Assembly (NCBI RefSeq): GCF_039522025.1
Contig: NZ_BAAADB010000007.1
Location: 1-57,329 of the forward strand
DNA: 57,329 nucleotides
DNA from: Deinococcus depolymerans
GTDB lineage: Bacteria > Deinococcota > Deinococci > Deinococcales > Deinococcaceae
Direction of reading: 5' to 3'
Below, in pieces: positions 1 through 10,196 of the stretch. The position numbers and the translations under genes are program-made. Within the stretch, counting starts at the first letter, position 1. The number at the start of each line of letters is the position of its first letter. The notes under the pieces are model-generated. The model did no database searches. It worked only from the letters and a program-made list of their open reading frames with translations, and was not told where the DNA came from.

Positions 1-1
1 A

Positions 2-79
2 CGGCAGGCAGCTCAGAATGCTGAAAAGTACGTCCTGACCGGGATGGAGCAGGACGGACTCCTGCTTAAGGCCGCGTGA
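2..79 (+). CDS. C-terminal fragment of an unidentified gene, cut by the window edge
   Basis: An open frame enters from the left edge and stops with TGA at 77-79. Its visible tail reads RQAAQNAEKYVLTGMEQDG followed by LLLKAA. The tail looks like ordinary protein, and a plus-strand gene ending here would converge on the DUF4388 gene with repeat copy A filling the gap between them. The piece is too short to assign a family. Sequence to the left would settle whether it is real. Confidence 0.35.
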   Translation, partial: RQAAQNAEKYVLTGMEQDGLLLKAA

Positions 80-107
80 CACGACATCGGCAGGGAAGTG
101 GAAACTC

Positions 108-228
108 TTGGTTGACAGATCGGAACACCACCGATCTGCCAACTCCACGTCCGGAATCCGTTTCTCTCCTCCTCGCATCCGCTCCGATTGAATGGTCTTT
201 GCAGCCCATTCAATCGGAGTCCGTATCA
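108..228 (-). repeat. Structured intergenic repeat, copy A
   Basis: Read on the minus strand, this begins TGATACGGACTCC, and the TGA is the stop codon of the DUF4388 gene. Stem 1 follows (a CTCCGATTGAATGG arm pairing with CCATTCAATCGGAG around the loop GCTGCAAAGA). Next comes a GCGGATGCGAGGAGGAGAG linker, then stem 2 (GTTGGCAGATCGG, loop TGGTGTT, CCGATCTGTCAAC). Unlike copies B and C it lacks the far GACGGAATCCGTAT end, so it is truncated after stem 2. It fills the gap between two convergent genes. Confidence 0.85.
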
Positions 229-987
229 GACGGGTTTGGCCAGCACGCTGTCCCCGGCGCGCAGCGTCGTGCGGACCAGCAGGTCGGCCGGAATCATGAT
301 CTGCGTGGCCAGGTTGGCGGACATCCGGACGGGCAGGGTGTACACCTGCCCGTCGTCGGCCCGCAACGCCACGAGCTGCGGGTGGCGCACGATGTCCTCC
401 TTCCAGCGCCTGAAGATCAGCTCGTCGACGAGCGCCACGCCCTGCACCTGCCGGGTGATCGAGACAGTCAGGCGCGCGACGCGGGTCTTGCGGGGCACGA
501 TCAGCCCGATGCGGAACAGTTTCAGCAGCATGCGTTTCGTCTCGGGGTCCTGCGCGAGTTCCGAGACGGGTTTCTGCGCGTCGATCTGCTTCAGGACGTC
601 CAGTTCCTTCAGGCTCCAGCGCATCCGCGCCACCCGCTGCGGCGACGTGACACGCGCCGGACCGTCGAACGGCAGGTCCTGAAACGGCATGGCCTCCAGC
701 GCCTCGAGGGTCACCTCGTCCAGCGTGGCGTCCAGGCGTGGACTGCTGTGCGTCACCCCCTCATCGAAGTGAAACCGGCCCTTGGGATCCAACATCAGCC
801 GCACGAGGGCCTGCACGCCGTCATCCACTCCGAACTGCAGGTGCCGGACCCGCCCGGCTTCCAGCCACGCCTGGAACTGCCCGTCCGGACGGTAGACGTA
901 CAGCACGCCCGTCCGCGCCTGCTCCGAGAGCAGGTACAGCAACTCCAGGAAATCGAAGGTATCGAGGCTGGAAGTGGATCTGGTCAT
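226..987 (-). CDS. DUF4388 (PATAN-type) domain protein
   Basis: The protein has 253 residues when started at the ATG before TRSTSSLDTFDFLELL. An in-frame ATG at 1050 would add 21 residues of low-quality sequence. The N-terminal half has the DUF4388 pattern: FDFLELLYLLSEQARTGVL, then a short beta region (LYVYRPDGQFQAWLEAGRVRH) and an alpha segment (GVQALVRLMLDPKGRFHFDEG). DUF4388 proteins are common in Deinococcus and in delta-proteobacteria and are thought to act in signalling or regulation. The C-terminal half is not recognised. The stop codon is part of repeat copy A. The specific role is unknown. Confidence 0.8.
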   Translation of the reverse strand: MTRSTSSLDTFDFLELLYLLSEQARTGVLYVYRPDGQFQAWLEAGRVRHLQFGVDDGVQALVRLMLDPKGRFHFDEGVTHSSPRLDATLDEVTLEALEAMPFQDLPFDGPARVTSPQRVARMRWSLKELDVLKQIDAQKPVSELAQDPETKRMLLKLFRIGLIVPRKTRVARLTVSITRQVQGVALVDELIFRRWKEDIVRHPQLVALRADDGQVYTLPVRMSANLATQIMIPADLLVRTTLRAGDSVLAKPV

Positions 988-1266
988 GCGTGCGTGGCGT
1001 TCAGAGTGATCACGTCCTCCCGTCGCGGCGCCGCGCGCCCCTGCACTCATGTTCGCTCATCCGTACCGCCCGGACAAGGGGGAGACGCCCCCGGGGTCAC
1101 CCTCACCCCACCGGGCCCCCCTTCCCCACCCCGCCGCCCGACCGGCCACCACGCCGCGCAACCGGCAGGTCAGGGACGAGGAGGCAAAGCGGCCGGACAG
1201 GGCGTTGGCAACCCGGCCCCGAGTGCGGGGCGAACACGCCGGGTCCGCGCGCCGCCCTCCCCCACC

Positions 1267-1803
1267 TCAGCTGCGCAGCAGGTGCGAGAAGTTCGCGTTC
1301 TCCAGGGGCGGCAGGTCCTCAAGGCCGGTCAGACCGAATTCCAGCAGGAACCGCTCCGTGGTGCCGTACAGCAGCGGCCCGCCCACCGCGTCCGAACGCC
1401 CCACCACCTTCACCAGTTCACGTTCCTGCAGGGTCACGACCGTGCCGGCGCTGCCGCCGCGCATCGCCTCGATCTCCGCACGGGTCACGGGCTGCCGGTA
1501 GGCGATCACGGCCAGCACCTCCAGCGCCGCGCCGCTCAGGGGCGGCAGGGGCGGCGGGGCCAGCAGCGGCGCCAGGTGCCCGGACAGCGGGCCCGGCACC
1601 ACCAGCCGGTACCCGCCCGCGACCGCCTCCACGGCAAAGCCCATGTCCGCCGCCTGCAGGCGCGCCGTGAACGCCTGCACCTCACGCAGCGCCGCGTCCT
1701 CCGGGACGCCCAGCACCCCCGCGAGTTCCCGGACCTGCACCGGCCGTCCGGCCGCGAGCAGCGCCGCGCCGATCAGCGCGCCCAGGGAGGGCGCGCCACT
1801 CAT
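1267..1803 (-). CDS. scpB: Segregation and condensation protein B
   Basis: The 178-residue protein matches ScpB, the winged-helix partner that binds the ScpA kleisin and regulates the SMC complex in chromosome condensation and segregation. Seen are the first wHTH (LGALIGAALLAAGRPVQVRELAGVLGV), the conserved ALEVLAVIAYRQPVTRAEIEAMRG, and the end LLYGTTERFLLEFGLTGLEDLPPL. Length is normal for the family. The start ATG overlaps the end of repeat copy B. The ribosome-binding site GGAGG, four bases upstream, also lies in the repeat. No scpA is visible in the window. Confidence 0.93.
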   Translation of the reverse strand: MSGAPSLGALIGAALLAAGRPVQVRELAGVLGVPEDAALREVQAFTARLQAADMGFAVEAVAGGYRLVVPGPLSGHLAPLLAPPPLPPLSGAALEVLAVIAYRQPVTRAEIEAMRGGSAGTVVTLQERELVKVVGRSDAVGGPLLYGTTERFLLEFGLTGLEDLPPLENANFSHLLRS

Positions 1804-1960
1804 ACGGCCTCCGATGGAATGGGCTGCAAAGCCCGCTGGGTCCGAGCGGATGCGCCTCGGAGAGCTGCTCCGCAGAGACGGAGAGAAGCGGGTTCCGGAC
1901 GAGGAGCCGGCAATCCGGTGAAGTTCCGGATTGTCGGCGAAACAAACGGAATCCGTATCA
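1801..1960 (+). repeat. Structured intergenic repeat, copy B (fills the whole tsaC-scpB gap)
   Basis: The left end, ATACGGCCTCCGATGGAATGG, leads into a diverged stem 1 with loop GCTGCAAAGC. Next is a longer CGGAGAG-rich linker. Stem 2 reads GCCGGCAATCCGG, loop TGAAGTT, CCGGATTGTCGGC. The right end is ACGGAATCCGTATCA. On the minus strand the right end contains the tsaC stop codon (TGA of TGATACGGATTCCG). The left end contains the scpB ATG and its GGAGG. No non-repeat base lies between the two genes. Confidence 0.9.
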
Positions 1961-2587
1961 CACGGGCCCTGCCAGTGCAGCCCGCAGCGCCGCTTCCGGC
2001 ACGGCCCCCGCGCGCAGCACCTCGCCTTCCGGCAGCGTCAGCACCGTACTCGGGAGGCCCAGCGCCGGGTACCCGCCGTCGGGCAACACCTCGTCACCCA
2101 GCCGCATGTCGCGCGCCTGCGCGTAGGTCAGCGCGGCCGGCTGGCCGCTCAGGTTGCAGCTGGTGGTCGCCAGCACCCCGCCCACCCGCCCCAGCAACGC
2201 CAGCGCCACCGGATGATCCGGAATGCGGACCCCGACCCGGCCGCCCGGCGCGAGCAGTTCCGGGCAGTCCGCGCTGGCCGGCATGACCACCGTCAGCGGT
2301 CCAGGCCAGAACCGTTCCAGCCGCTCCAGGGCCGGCTGCGGCCGGATCAGCCGCTGCGCCGCCGCACGGTCCAGGCAGGACACCTGCACCGGCTTCTGCG
2401 CGGCGCGGCCCTTCAGGTCGTACAGGCGGCGAATGGCGGCCGGATGCTCCGGGTGGGCGGCCAGCCCCCACACCGTCTCGCTGGGGTACGCGACCACACC
2501 GCCCGCCAGGAGCCGCGCGGCCGCCCGGTCCACCTGCGCGTGCCAGTCCTGCCCGGACCGGCCCTCTGCGTTCTTGTCGTCATTCAT
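1958..2587 (-). CDS. tsaC: Sua5/YciO/YrdC family, probable threonylcarbamoyl-AMP synthase
   Basis: The 209-residue YrdC-fold protein probably makes threonylcarbamoyl-AMP from threonine, bicarbonate and ATP for the t6A37 modification of ANN-decoding tRNAs. Diagnostic stretches are GGVVAYPSETVWGLAAHPEHPAAIRRLYDLKGRAAQKPVQV, with the basic/KP motif that binds ATP and tRNA, and LATTSCNLSGQPA. It is the short TsaC type without the C-terminal Sua5 domain. A GGGAGAGCC box precedes the ATG. It lies upstream of scpB on the same strand, separated only by repeat copy B. YciO-type paralogues of unknown role cannot be excluded. Confidence 0.85.
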   Translation of the reverse strand: MNDDKNAEGRSGQDWHAQVDRAAARLLAGGVVAYPSETVWGLAAHPEHPAAIRRLYDLKGRAAQKPVQVSCLDRAAAQRLIRPQPALERLERFWPGPLTVVMPASADCPELLAPGGRVGVRIPDHPVALALLGRVGGVLATTSCNLSGQPAALTYAQARDMRLGDEVLPDGGYPALGLPSTVLTLPEGEVLRAGAVPEAALRAALAGPV

Positions 2588-2660
2588 GATCGGCTCTCCC
2601 TGCCACTGACCGCCGGGACCACCCCCCGGGCGCTGTAAGGTCAGCGCAAGACCACCAGAC

Positions 2661-2666
2661 TATACT
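2661..2666 (+). promoter_or_regulatory. -10 box TATACT for a leaderless pilC transcript
   Basis: TATACT fits the TANNNT -10 consensus of Deinococcus and ends 8 bases before the ATG of the PilC-type gene. There is no Shine-Dalgarno sequence, so transcription would start at or next to the start codon. Confidence 0.55.
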
Positions 2667-2674
2667 GATCCGGT

Positions 2675-3895
2675 ATGCCCGTCTTCGAATACCGAGTGCG
2701 TGACCGCTCCGGCAAGGTGCTGAAATCCCAGATGGAAGCCGAGACGGCCAACCAGGTCCGGGACGCCCTGCGCGCCAAGAACCTGATGATCGTCGAGATC
2801 AAGGCCCCCAAATCGGGCCTGAACGCCGACATCAAGATTCCCTTCCTGGACAACCAGCCACCAAATCTCAAACAGATTGCGATCTTCAGCAAGCAGCTCG
2901 CCACGCTGATCAACGCCGGCGTGCCGCTCGTGCAGTCCCTGGCCATCCTGCAGAAGCAGATCGAGCACAAGGGCTTCCAGAACGTCGTGAAGAACATGCG
3001 CACCGACGTGGAAGCCGGCACGCCCCTGAGCGACGCCATCGTCAAGTACCCGAAGATCTTCAACCGCCTGTACGTGAACCTCGTGCGGGCCGGCGAGACC
3101 AGCGGCACACTCGACTCGGTCCTGGAACGCATCGCGGCCTTCCAGGAAAAAGACCTCGCCCTGCGAGGCAAACTGAAGAGCGCCCTGACCTACCCGGTCG
3201 TGGTGCTCGTCTTCGCGATCCTGATCACGTACTTCCTGCTGACCACCATCGTGCCGCAGTTCGCGAACATCCTCTCTCAGCTCAACGCGCCGCTGCCGCT
3301 GATCACGCGCGTCCTGATGGCCGTGTCGGATTTCCTGAAGCACTCGACCCTGATCATCGTCGCCATCGTCGCGGCCATCACGTATGCCTACCGCTGGTAC
3401 TACAAGACCCCGAAGGGCCGGATGATCATCGACGACATCAAACTCAAAATTCCGGTCTTCGGGAACCTCGTGCAGAAAAGCGCGATCGCGTCCTTCGCCC
3501 GCACCTTCGGCCTGCTGATCAGCAGTGGCGTGAACATCATCGAGAGCCTCGAGATCACCAAGGGCACCGCGAACAACGCCATCGTCGAAGACAGCATCGA
3601 GAACGCCAAGAACGTCGTGATGGTCGGTGAACAGATGAGTTCCAGCCTCGCGACCAGTAAGGTCTTCCCGCCCATGGTCGTCAGCATGATCTCCATCGGC
3701 GAGGAAACCGGCTCGCTGGACAACATGCTCGGCAAGGTCGGGGACTTCTACGACCGCGAAGTCGACGAGGCCGTCGACAGCATGACGGCCGCCATCGAAC
3801 CGCTGATGATCGTCTTCCTGGGCGGCATCGTCGGCGTGATCGTCGCCGGGATGTTCCTCCCCATGTTCGCCATCATCGGCCAGCTCAGCCAGTAA
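2675..3895 (+). CDS. pilC: PilC/GspF-type inner-membrane platform protein of type IV pili or type II secretion
   Basis: The 406-residue protein has the usual two T2SSF repeats. The first runs over about residues 70-190 (IFSKQLATLINAGVPLVQSL, later RAGETSGTLDSVLERIAAF) and ends in a membrane helix. The second covers about 270-400 (FARTFGLLISSGVNIIESLEI and MISIGEETGSLDNMLGKVGDFYDREV) and ends in a final membrane helix. Such proteins form the cytoplasmic-membrane platform that couples the PilB/PilT ATPases to pilus assembly; in Deinococcus-Thermus they serve pili and DNA uptake. No other pilus gene is adjacent. Confidence 0.93.
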   Translation: MPVFEYRVRDRSGKVLKSQMEAETANQVRDALRAKNLMIVEIKAPKSGLNADIKIPFLDNQPPNLKQIAIFSKQLATLINAGVPLVQSLAILQKQIEHKGFQNVVKNMRTDVEAGTPLSDAIVKYPKIFNRLYVNLVRAGETSGTLDSVLERIAAFQEKDLALRGKLKSALTYPVVVLVFAILITYFLLTTIVPQFANILSQLNAPLPLITRVLMAVSDFLKHSTLIIVAIVAAITYAYRWYYKTPKGRMIIDDIKLKIPVFGNLVQKSAIASFARTFGLLISSGVNIIESLEITKGTANNAIVEDSIENAKNVVMVGEQMSSSLATSKVFPPMVVSMISIGEETGSLDNMLGKVGDFYDREVDEAVDSMTAAIEPLMIVFLGGIVGVIVAGMFLPMFAIIGQLSQ

Positions 3896-3918
3896 GGGGC
3901 AAGTCCAGAGTATTCAGC

Positions 3919-3951
3919 GAGGGGGGGGCCGTGAAGTTCACGCCCCCCCTC
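3919..3951. terminator. Bidirectional terminator hairpin between convergent genes
   Basis: A GA plus eight-G arm pairs with a seven-C plus TC arm across a 14-base loop (CCGTGAAGTTCACG, itself partly self-complementary). It lies between the stop codons of the pilC-type gene (plus) and the subtilase gene (minus). There is no U-tract, which is common for GC-rich terminators. Confidence 0.6.
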
Positions 3952-3966
3952 TGCGTTGCCCGTGGT

Positions 3967-5307
3967 TCAGCGCGTGGCGGCCCTGACGGCGGCGTCCGCG
4001 TCCAGCAGGGGCTGGCCACTGGCGCTGTTCACGCTGGCCAGCAGGCGCGCTCTCGTATCCGCGGCGCTCAGGGCAGGATTCGCGGCGCGCATCAGGGCGG
4101 CCACTCCACTGACGAGCGGCGCGGCGAAACTGGTGCCTGCGCCGAGCGCGTACCCGCCGCCCGGCGCGAGGATCAGCATCTGCGCCGCGTTCGTGGCTCC
4201 GGCGCAGTTGCCGGCCCCGCCGGGCGCGACGATGTTCAGCGGTCGGGGCCGGGCGCTGCTGGGTCGGGCGCTGTAGCAGGCCAGCTGCCCGTCGTTCTGC
4301 GCGACGGCGCCCACGGCGATCACGTCCGGGTGACTGGCCGGGTAGTACACGCCGTCCCCGGCGGTGTTCCCGGCGGCGGCGACCAGCACGGCGCTCTTCG
4401 CGGCGTCCGTGAGTGCCCGGGCCAGCACGGCGTCACCGGGATCGCCGGCCAGACCCAGGCTCATGTTGATGACCTTCGCGCCCTGCCGGACCGCCTCATC
4501 CAGGCCACTGGCGAGGTCGCTGGTGCTGCCGCCCGACGCGCCCAGCACCTCCACGGCCAGCAACGGCCCGCTCCATGTGACGCCCGCCACGCCGCGCCCG
4601 TTGTTCGTGGCGGCGCCCACCAGTCCCGCCGACGCGGTGCCGTGCCCGGTGCTCGTGTCGGACCCACCCGCCTCCGGGCTGAGGAACGACGCGCTGCCCG
4701 CCACGCGGCCGGTCAGGTCCGGGTGCCCCGCCTCCACCTTCGAGTCCAGGATGGCGGTCTTCGCGGCGACCGGCGTCTTGCCGCACCCCTGCAGGAACGT
4801 CCACGCCTGCGGGGCGCGTACGCGCGTCAGGTACGACTGCGTGAAGGTTCCCACGCCCGCGATGGGCACGCCCGCGTTGCCCGGTACGCCCGGATCGTTC
4901 GGGTTCGCCAGCGGCGCGTACAGGAAGTCCGGCTGGGTTCGCAGCCCGGCCTGTTCCAGTTTCACGGCGAACGCCCGGTCGTCCGTGCCGGCCGGTGTGA
5001 AGGCCAGCCGCACGCCGTCCGTGACGGTCTGCGTCACCACGCCTGACAGGGTCGTGACCGCCTGGGCACTCAGGGTTCCACCGCCCAGCAGCAGCACCCG
5101 CCCCGGCACGTGCGGCGCCGTCCAGTCCGGTGCGCCCACCGCTGCGGCCGGAACGGCCTGCACCTGCACAGCCGCGCCCGCCGTCTGCTGGGCGCAGACA
5201 GGGCCGGGCGCGGGTACGGGGGGGGCCGGCGGGGCGTCACTGCTCCCGCAGGCCGACAGCAGCAGCGAGGCGGTCACAGCACACAGCAGGGGCACAGGCA
5301 GACGCAT
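3967..5307 (-). CDS. Lipoprotein S8 family (subtilisin-like) serine peptidase
   Basis: The 446-residue secreted peptidase starts with a lipoprotein signal, MRLPVPLLCAVTASLLLSAC, whose lipobox cysteine is residue 20. The subtilase catalytic triad is complete: Asp188 in AILDSKVEAGHPDL, His222 in GHGTASAGLV, and Ser393 in GTSFAAPLVSG. Oxyanion-hole Asn314 sits in VLVAAAGNTAGDGVYYP. Residues 45-165 probably form an inhibitor-like prodomain. The enzyme is expected on the outer face of a membrane, degrading peptides. Deinococcus genomes encode many such subtilases. The physiological substrate is unknown. Confidence 0.93.
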   Translation of the reverse strand: MRLPVPLLCAVTASLLLSACGSSDAPPAPPVPAPGPVCAQQTAGAAVQVQAVPAAAVGAPDWTAPHVPGRVLLLGGGTLSAQAVTTLSGVVTQTVTDGVRLAFTPAGTDDRAFAVKLEQAGLRTQPDFLYAPLANPNDPGVPGNAGVPIAGVGTFTQSYLTRVRAPQAWTFLQGCGKTPVAAKTAILDSKVEAGHPDLTGRVAGSASFLSPEAGGSDTSTGHGTASAGLVGAATNNGRGVAGVTWSGPLLAVEVLGASGGSTSDLASGLDEAVRQGAKVINMSLGLAGDPGDAVLARALTDAAKSAVLVAAAGNTAGDGVYYPASHPDVIAVGAVAQNDGQLACYSARPSSARPRPLNIVAPGGAGNCAGATNAAQMLILAPGGGYALGAGTSFAAPLVSGVAALMRAANPALSAADTRARLLASVNSASGQPLLDADAAVRAATR

Positions 5308-5384
5308 ACCCCAGCGTATAGACCCCCGGCCTGACGTGGGTCTGAACGGCCTCCATCAACCCTGAACGTCACTCCCGCCGCCGG

Positions 5385-5717
5385 TCAGTGAACGCGCACA
5401 CCCTTCGTCAGCGGTTGCTTCTGCACCCACTTCACGAACTTCTGCACTTCATCACGCGCCAGAATCGCTTCCACGGTGTTCAGCTCGTTTGCGAGCTGCG
5501 AGTTGCTGAACGTCTTACTCAGGAACCCCTGGCAGGCCGCGCACATCTTCACGGTGGGAATCTCGCCCAGTTTCACGCCCTGCCGCCGCCCCTGCGATTT
5601 GGGGACGAGGTGATGATCCGTCATCTCCCCTTCCCGCCCGCACAGTACGCACACGTCCAGCGGAACCGTGCGCGTGTCCTCGACCCAGCTCGCCTGCTCC
5701 CGATCCTTACGACCCAT
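5385..5717 (-). CDS. Small HNH-type protein
   Basis: The 110-residue protein, started at the ATG before GRKDREQASW, has an HNH-like zinc/nuclease core: VCVLCGREGEMTDHHLVPKS (CxxC then DHH), then MCAACQGFLSKTFSNSQLANELNTVEAIL with a second CxxC. The spacing suits a treble-clef HNH fold that nicks or cuts DNA, but no partner gene indicates a role. A TATGGT box lies 6 bases before this start. An alternative ATG at 5759 would overlap the divergent Uma2 promoter. Moderately sure of family, unsure of activity. Confidence 0.75.
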   Translation of the reverse strand: MGRKDREQASWVEDTRTVPLDVCVLCGREGEMTDHHLVPKSQGRRQGVKLGEIPTVKMCAACQGFLSKTFSNSQLANELNTVEAILARDEVQKFVKWVQKQPLTKGVRVH

Positions 5718-5723
5718 GACGGC

Positions 5724-5729
5724 ACCATA
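5724..5729 (-). promoter_or_regulatory. -10 box TATGGT for a leaderless HNH transcript
   Basis: Read on the minus strand, TATGGT (TANNNT) ends 6 bases before the chosen ATG at 5717. There is no Shine-Dalgarno sequence, which supports this start over the ATG at 5759. Confidence 0.4.
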
Positions 5730-5764
5730 GCGCAGGTAGAACGCACGTCCGGTACACACACCAC

Positions 5765-6346
5765 ATGACCAGTTCGCCCCTGAAGAAACTCAGCGAGGCC
5801 GAATACCTGAGCAGCGAACCACTCAGCCCCCACCGCCGCGAGTACGTGGACGGCTTCGTGTACACCCTCCCCGCCGACGCCCCCACCGCGCAGGCCGGAG
5901 CGACCAGCCGACACGGCACGGTCGCCACGAACCTCGTCGCCGCCCTGCACGCCCCCGCCCGGCGCATCGGGTGCCGCGTGTACGCCAGCGACATGCGCGT
6001 CCGCATCCCCACCCAAGGCACCCGGTACTACTACCCCGATCTGCTGATCACCTGCGAGGACATCCCGGACGACGCCCGCTCCACGAATGCCCCGCGCCTG
6101 ATCGCAGAGATTCTCAGCGACAGCACGCAGGACACCGACCGCCGCGAGAAACTCTGGGCATACCAGCAACTCCCCAGCCTCCAGGGGTACCTGCTGGTGG
6201 ACACCAGCGTCCGCGCCGCCCGCCTCTACACCCGCACCGGCACCAGCTGGAACGAGGACTACGTGGAAGGAACGGGAACGCTGACGCTGCCGTGCGCGAA
6301 CATCAGCGTTTCATTGCACGAGATATACGAGGGGACAGCGCTGTAA
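5765..6346 (+). CDS. Uma2 family (DUF820) putative restriction endonuclease
   Basis: The 193-residue protein has the PD-(D/E)xK-type core of the Uma2/DUF820 family: REYVDGFVYTLP, HGTVATNLVAALH, a VYASDMRVRIPTQGTRYYYPDLLI segment with the conserved PDL aspartate, and LIAEILSDSTQDTDRREKLWAYQQL carrying the E and K/DR residues. Uma2 proteins are very numerous in cyanobacteria and Deinococcus. They are thought to be mobile nucleases, but their biological targets are not established. It is divergent from the HNH gene and converges with the TIR gene 12 bases downstream. Confidence 0.88.
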   Translation: MTSSPLKKLSEAEYLSSEPLSPHRREYVDGFVYTLPADAPTAQAGATSRHGTVATNLVAALHAPARRIGCRVYASDMRVRIPTQGTRYYYPDLLITCEDIPDDARSTNAPRLIAEILSDSTQDTDRREKLWAYQQLPSLQGYLLVDTSVRAARLYTRTGTSWNEDYVEGTGTLTLPCANISVSLHEIYEGTAL

Positions 6347-6358
6347 CGCCGCATTGCT

Positions 6359-7222
6359 TCAAAAAGGCAAACCAGTGTCCCTGTTTTCCGCAACACTGGA
6401 CGGTTCATTTTCATTTAATGATTCCGTGTCAGGGTCATCTAATACTTCAAGAGACCTTAAAAAACTATTGAGATGAAAAGAATATTTATCCGGTCTGATT
6501 CCGGCTCGTATATCATTTCTAATACCGTAAAGCCCTTTAAGAAACGCCCTCTGAGCTATGCTGAAATCTGCGTATTTAACTCCCACAGCCGAGTTAGATT
6601 TTTCCAAGGCCAGGCTCTTAATGTGCCTCAGCATCTCCCGGTTTTGATTTACAAGCTCATTTAAGATCGGCTCTATTGATTCCGTCGACTGCTCTTCTAT
6701 TTGGGGCTCTTGGATTGATATTACATATTTTCTAGCGTGATTTAATTCTTCGGTAAATTGGGGATAAACCATCTCAAACAGGTCAATTAGAGCAGCGTCA
6801 TCAATTCTTCTCTCGCCCATAGAGTTATTAATAGACTTAATCAGCTTAAAAATATCGTCCTTATCATTTTCGGTATACTGAAAAATACTCATAAGAGGGT
6901 TGCTACCCTTAACTTCCGACCCCTTCAGATCAAACATAAACGCGCTAACCCTGGTGTCGGGGCCGCTATCAAATCTTTTGGATATTACACCAGCTTCAAA
7001 ATAAAGCCAAGGCTTATTTACATTATCCGATGTCATGATTATTAGTCCAAAGGATGATTGATTCAGATTCGACAATATCTCTTCCAATCCTTTTGTTCCC
7101 TTCTCAATATTTTCAGAAGATACAAAGGGTTCACTCCCCTGGATCATCATTCTCAGATATTTCCGAAATACAAGGGCCACTTGACGACTCGCTTCGCCTG
7201 ACCAGCTTAGAAATACTTTCAC
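6359..7222 (-). CDS. TIR-domain protein, AT-rich, candidate defence gene
   Basis: The 287-residue protein starts with GTG. The N-terminal 130 residues resemble a bacterial TIR domain: [65 protein letters not shown]. Glu76 in WLYFEAG sits where TIR NADases have their catalytic glutamate. The C-terminal half (about 150-287) is helical, hydrophilic and not recognised. Base composition and codon use are much more AT-rich than any neighbour, which points to recent transfer. Bacterial TIR proteins often deplete NAD or make signals during phage infection. No Thoeris ThsA or other partner is next to it. Confidence 0.8.
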   Translation of the reverse strand: MKVFLSWSGEASRQVALVFRKYLRMMIQGSEPFVSSENIEKGTKGLEEILSNLNQSSFGLIIMTSDNVNKPWLYFEAGVISKRFDSGPDTRVSAFMFDLKGSEVKGSNPLMSIFQYTENDKDDIFKLIKSINNSMGERRIDDAALIDLFEMVYPQFTEELNHARKYVISIQEPQIEEQSTESIEPILNELVNQNREMLRHIKSLALEKSNSAVGVKYADFSIAQRAFLKGLYGIRNDIRAGIRPDKYSFHLNSFLRSLEVLDDPDTESLNENEPSSVAENRDTGLPF

Positions 7223-7228
7223 GCGAGT

Positions 7229-7234
7229 AATCTA
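7229..7234 (-). promoter_or_regulatory. -10 box TAGATT for a leaderless TIR transcript
   Basis: On the minus strand TAGATT ends 6 bases before the GTG start at 7222. No Shine-Dalgarno sequence is present. The box sits beside the aconitase terminator, so the TIR gene probably has its own transcription start. Confidence 0.5.
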
Positions 7235-7243
7235 ACAGGAGAA

Positions 7244-7275
7244 AGGCATGCCCGCTCACGGACATGCCTCTTTTT
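7244..7275 (-). terminator. Terminator hairpin after aconitase
   Basis: An AGGCATG arm (7244-7250) pairs with CATGCCT (7263-7269) over a 12-base loop. T-rich sequence follows on both sides in the respective directions (CTTTTT on plus, TTTCT on minus). It lies directly after the acn stop codon. Confidence 0.6.
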
Positions 7276-7285
7276 ACGACGATGC

Positions 7286-9997
<2,712 letters not shown>

Positions 9998-10034
9998 GTG
10001 TGTTCCTCCTTGCCCGGTTTCGGGCGGTACCTTC

Positions 10035-10040
10035 ATCATA
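10035..10040 (-). promoter_or_regulatory. Possible -10 box TATGAT for aconitase
   Basis: TATGAT lies 37 bases before the acn start codon, leaving room for the GGAGGA ribosome-binding site. No convincing -35 was found at 17 bases, so this is a weak call. Confidence 0.35.
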
Positions 10041-10196
10041 CGGGAAGGGTGTCTGAGCGGGCGTTACCGGGGCAGGCACGCGCAGCCGCAGAGCCGTTAC
10101 CCCCGTGGGGACAACAGGCCAGGTGGAGCGTCGCCCGACCGGCAGACGCCTCTGGTATCGTTCACGGGCATTCTCCCCCCAGCGAGGTTCACCTGC

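Noticed and set aside
1801..1960. Repeat family as an insertion sequence or CRISPR
   Set aside because: Copies are 60-160 bp, carry no open frame, are scattered singly and lack spacers. They fit a small structured intergenic element instead.
3919..3951. G-quadruplex
   Set aside because: The G-run is a single block matched by a C-run; a terminator hairpin between convergent genes is the simpler reading.
6359..7222. Thoeris defence system
   Set aside because: Only a TIR protein is present; there is no ThsA (SIR2/SLOG) gene beside it, so only a general TIR call is made.
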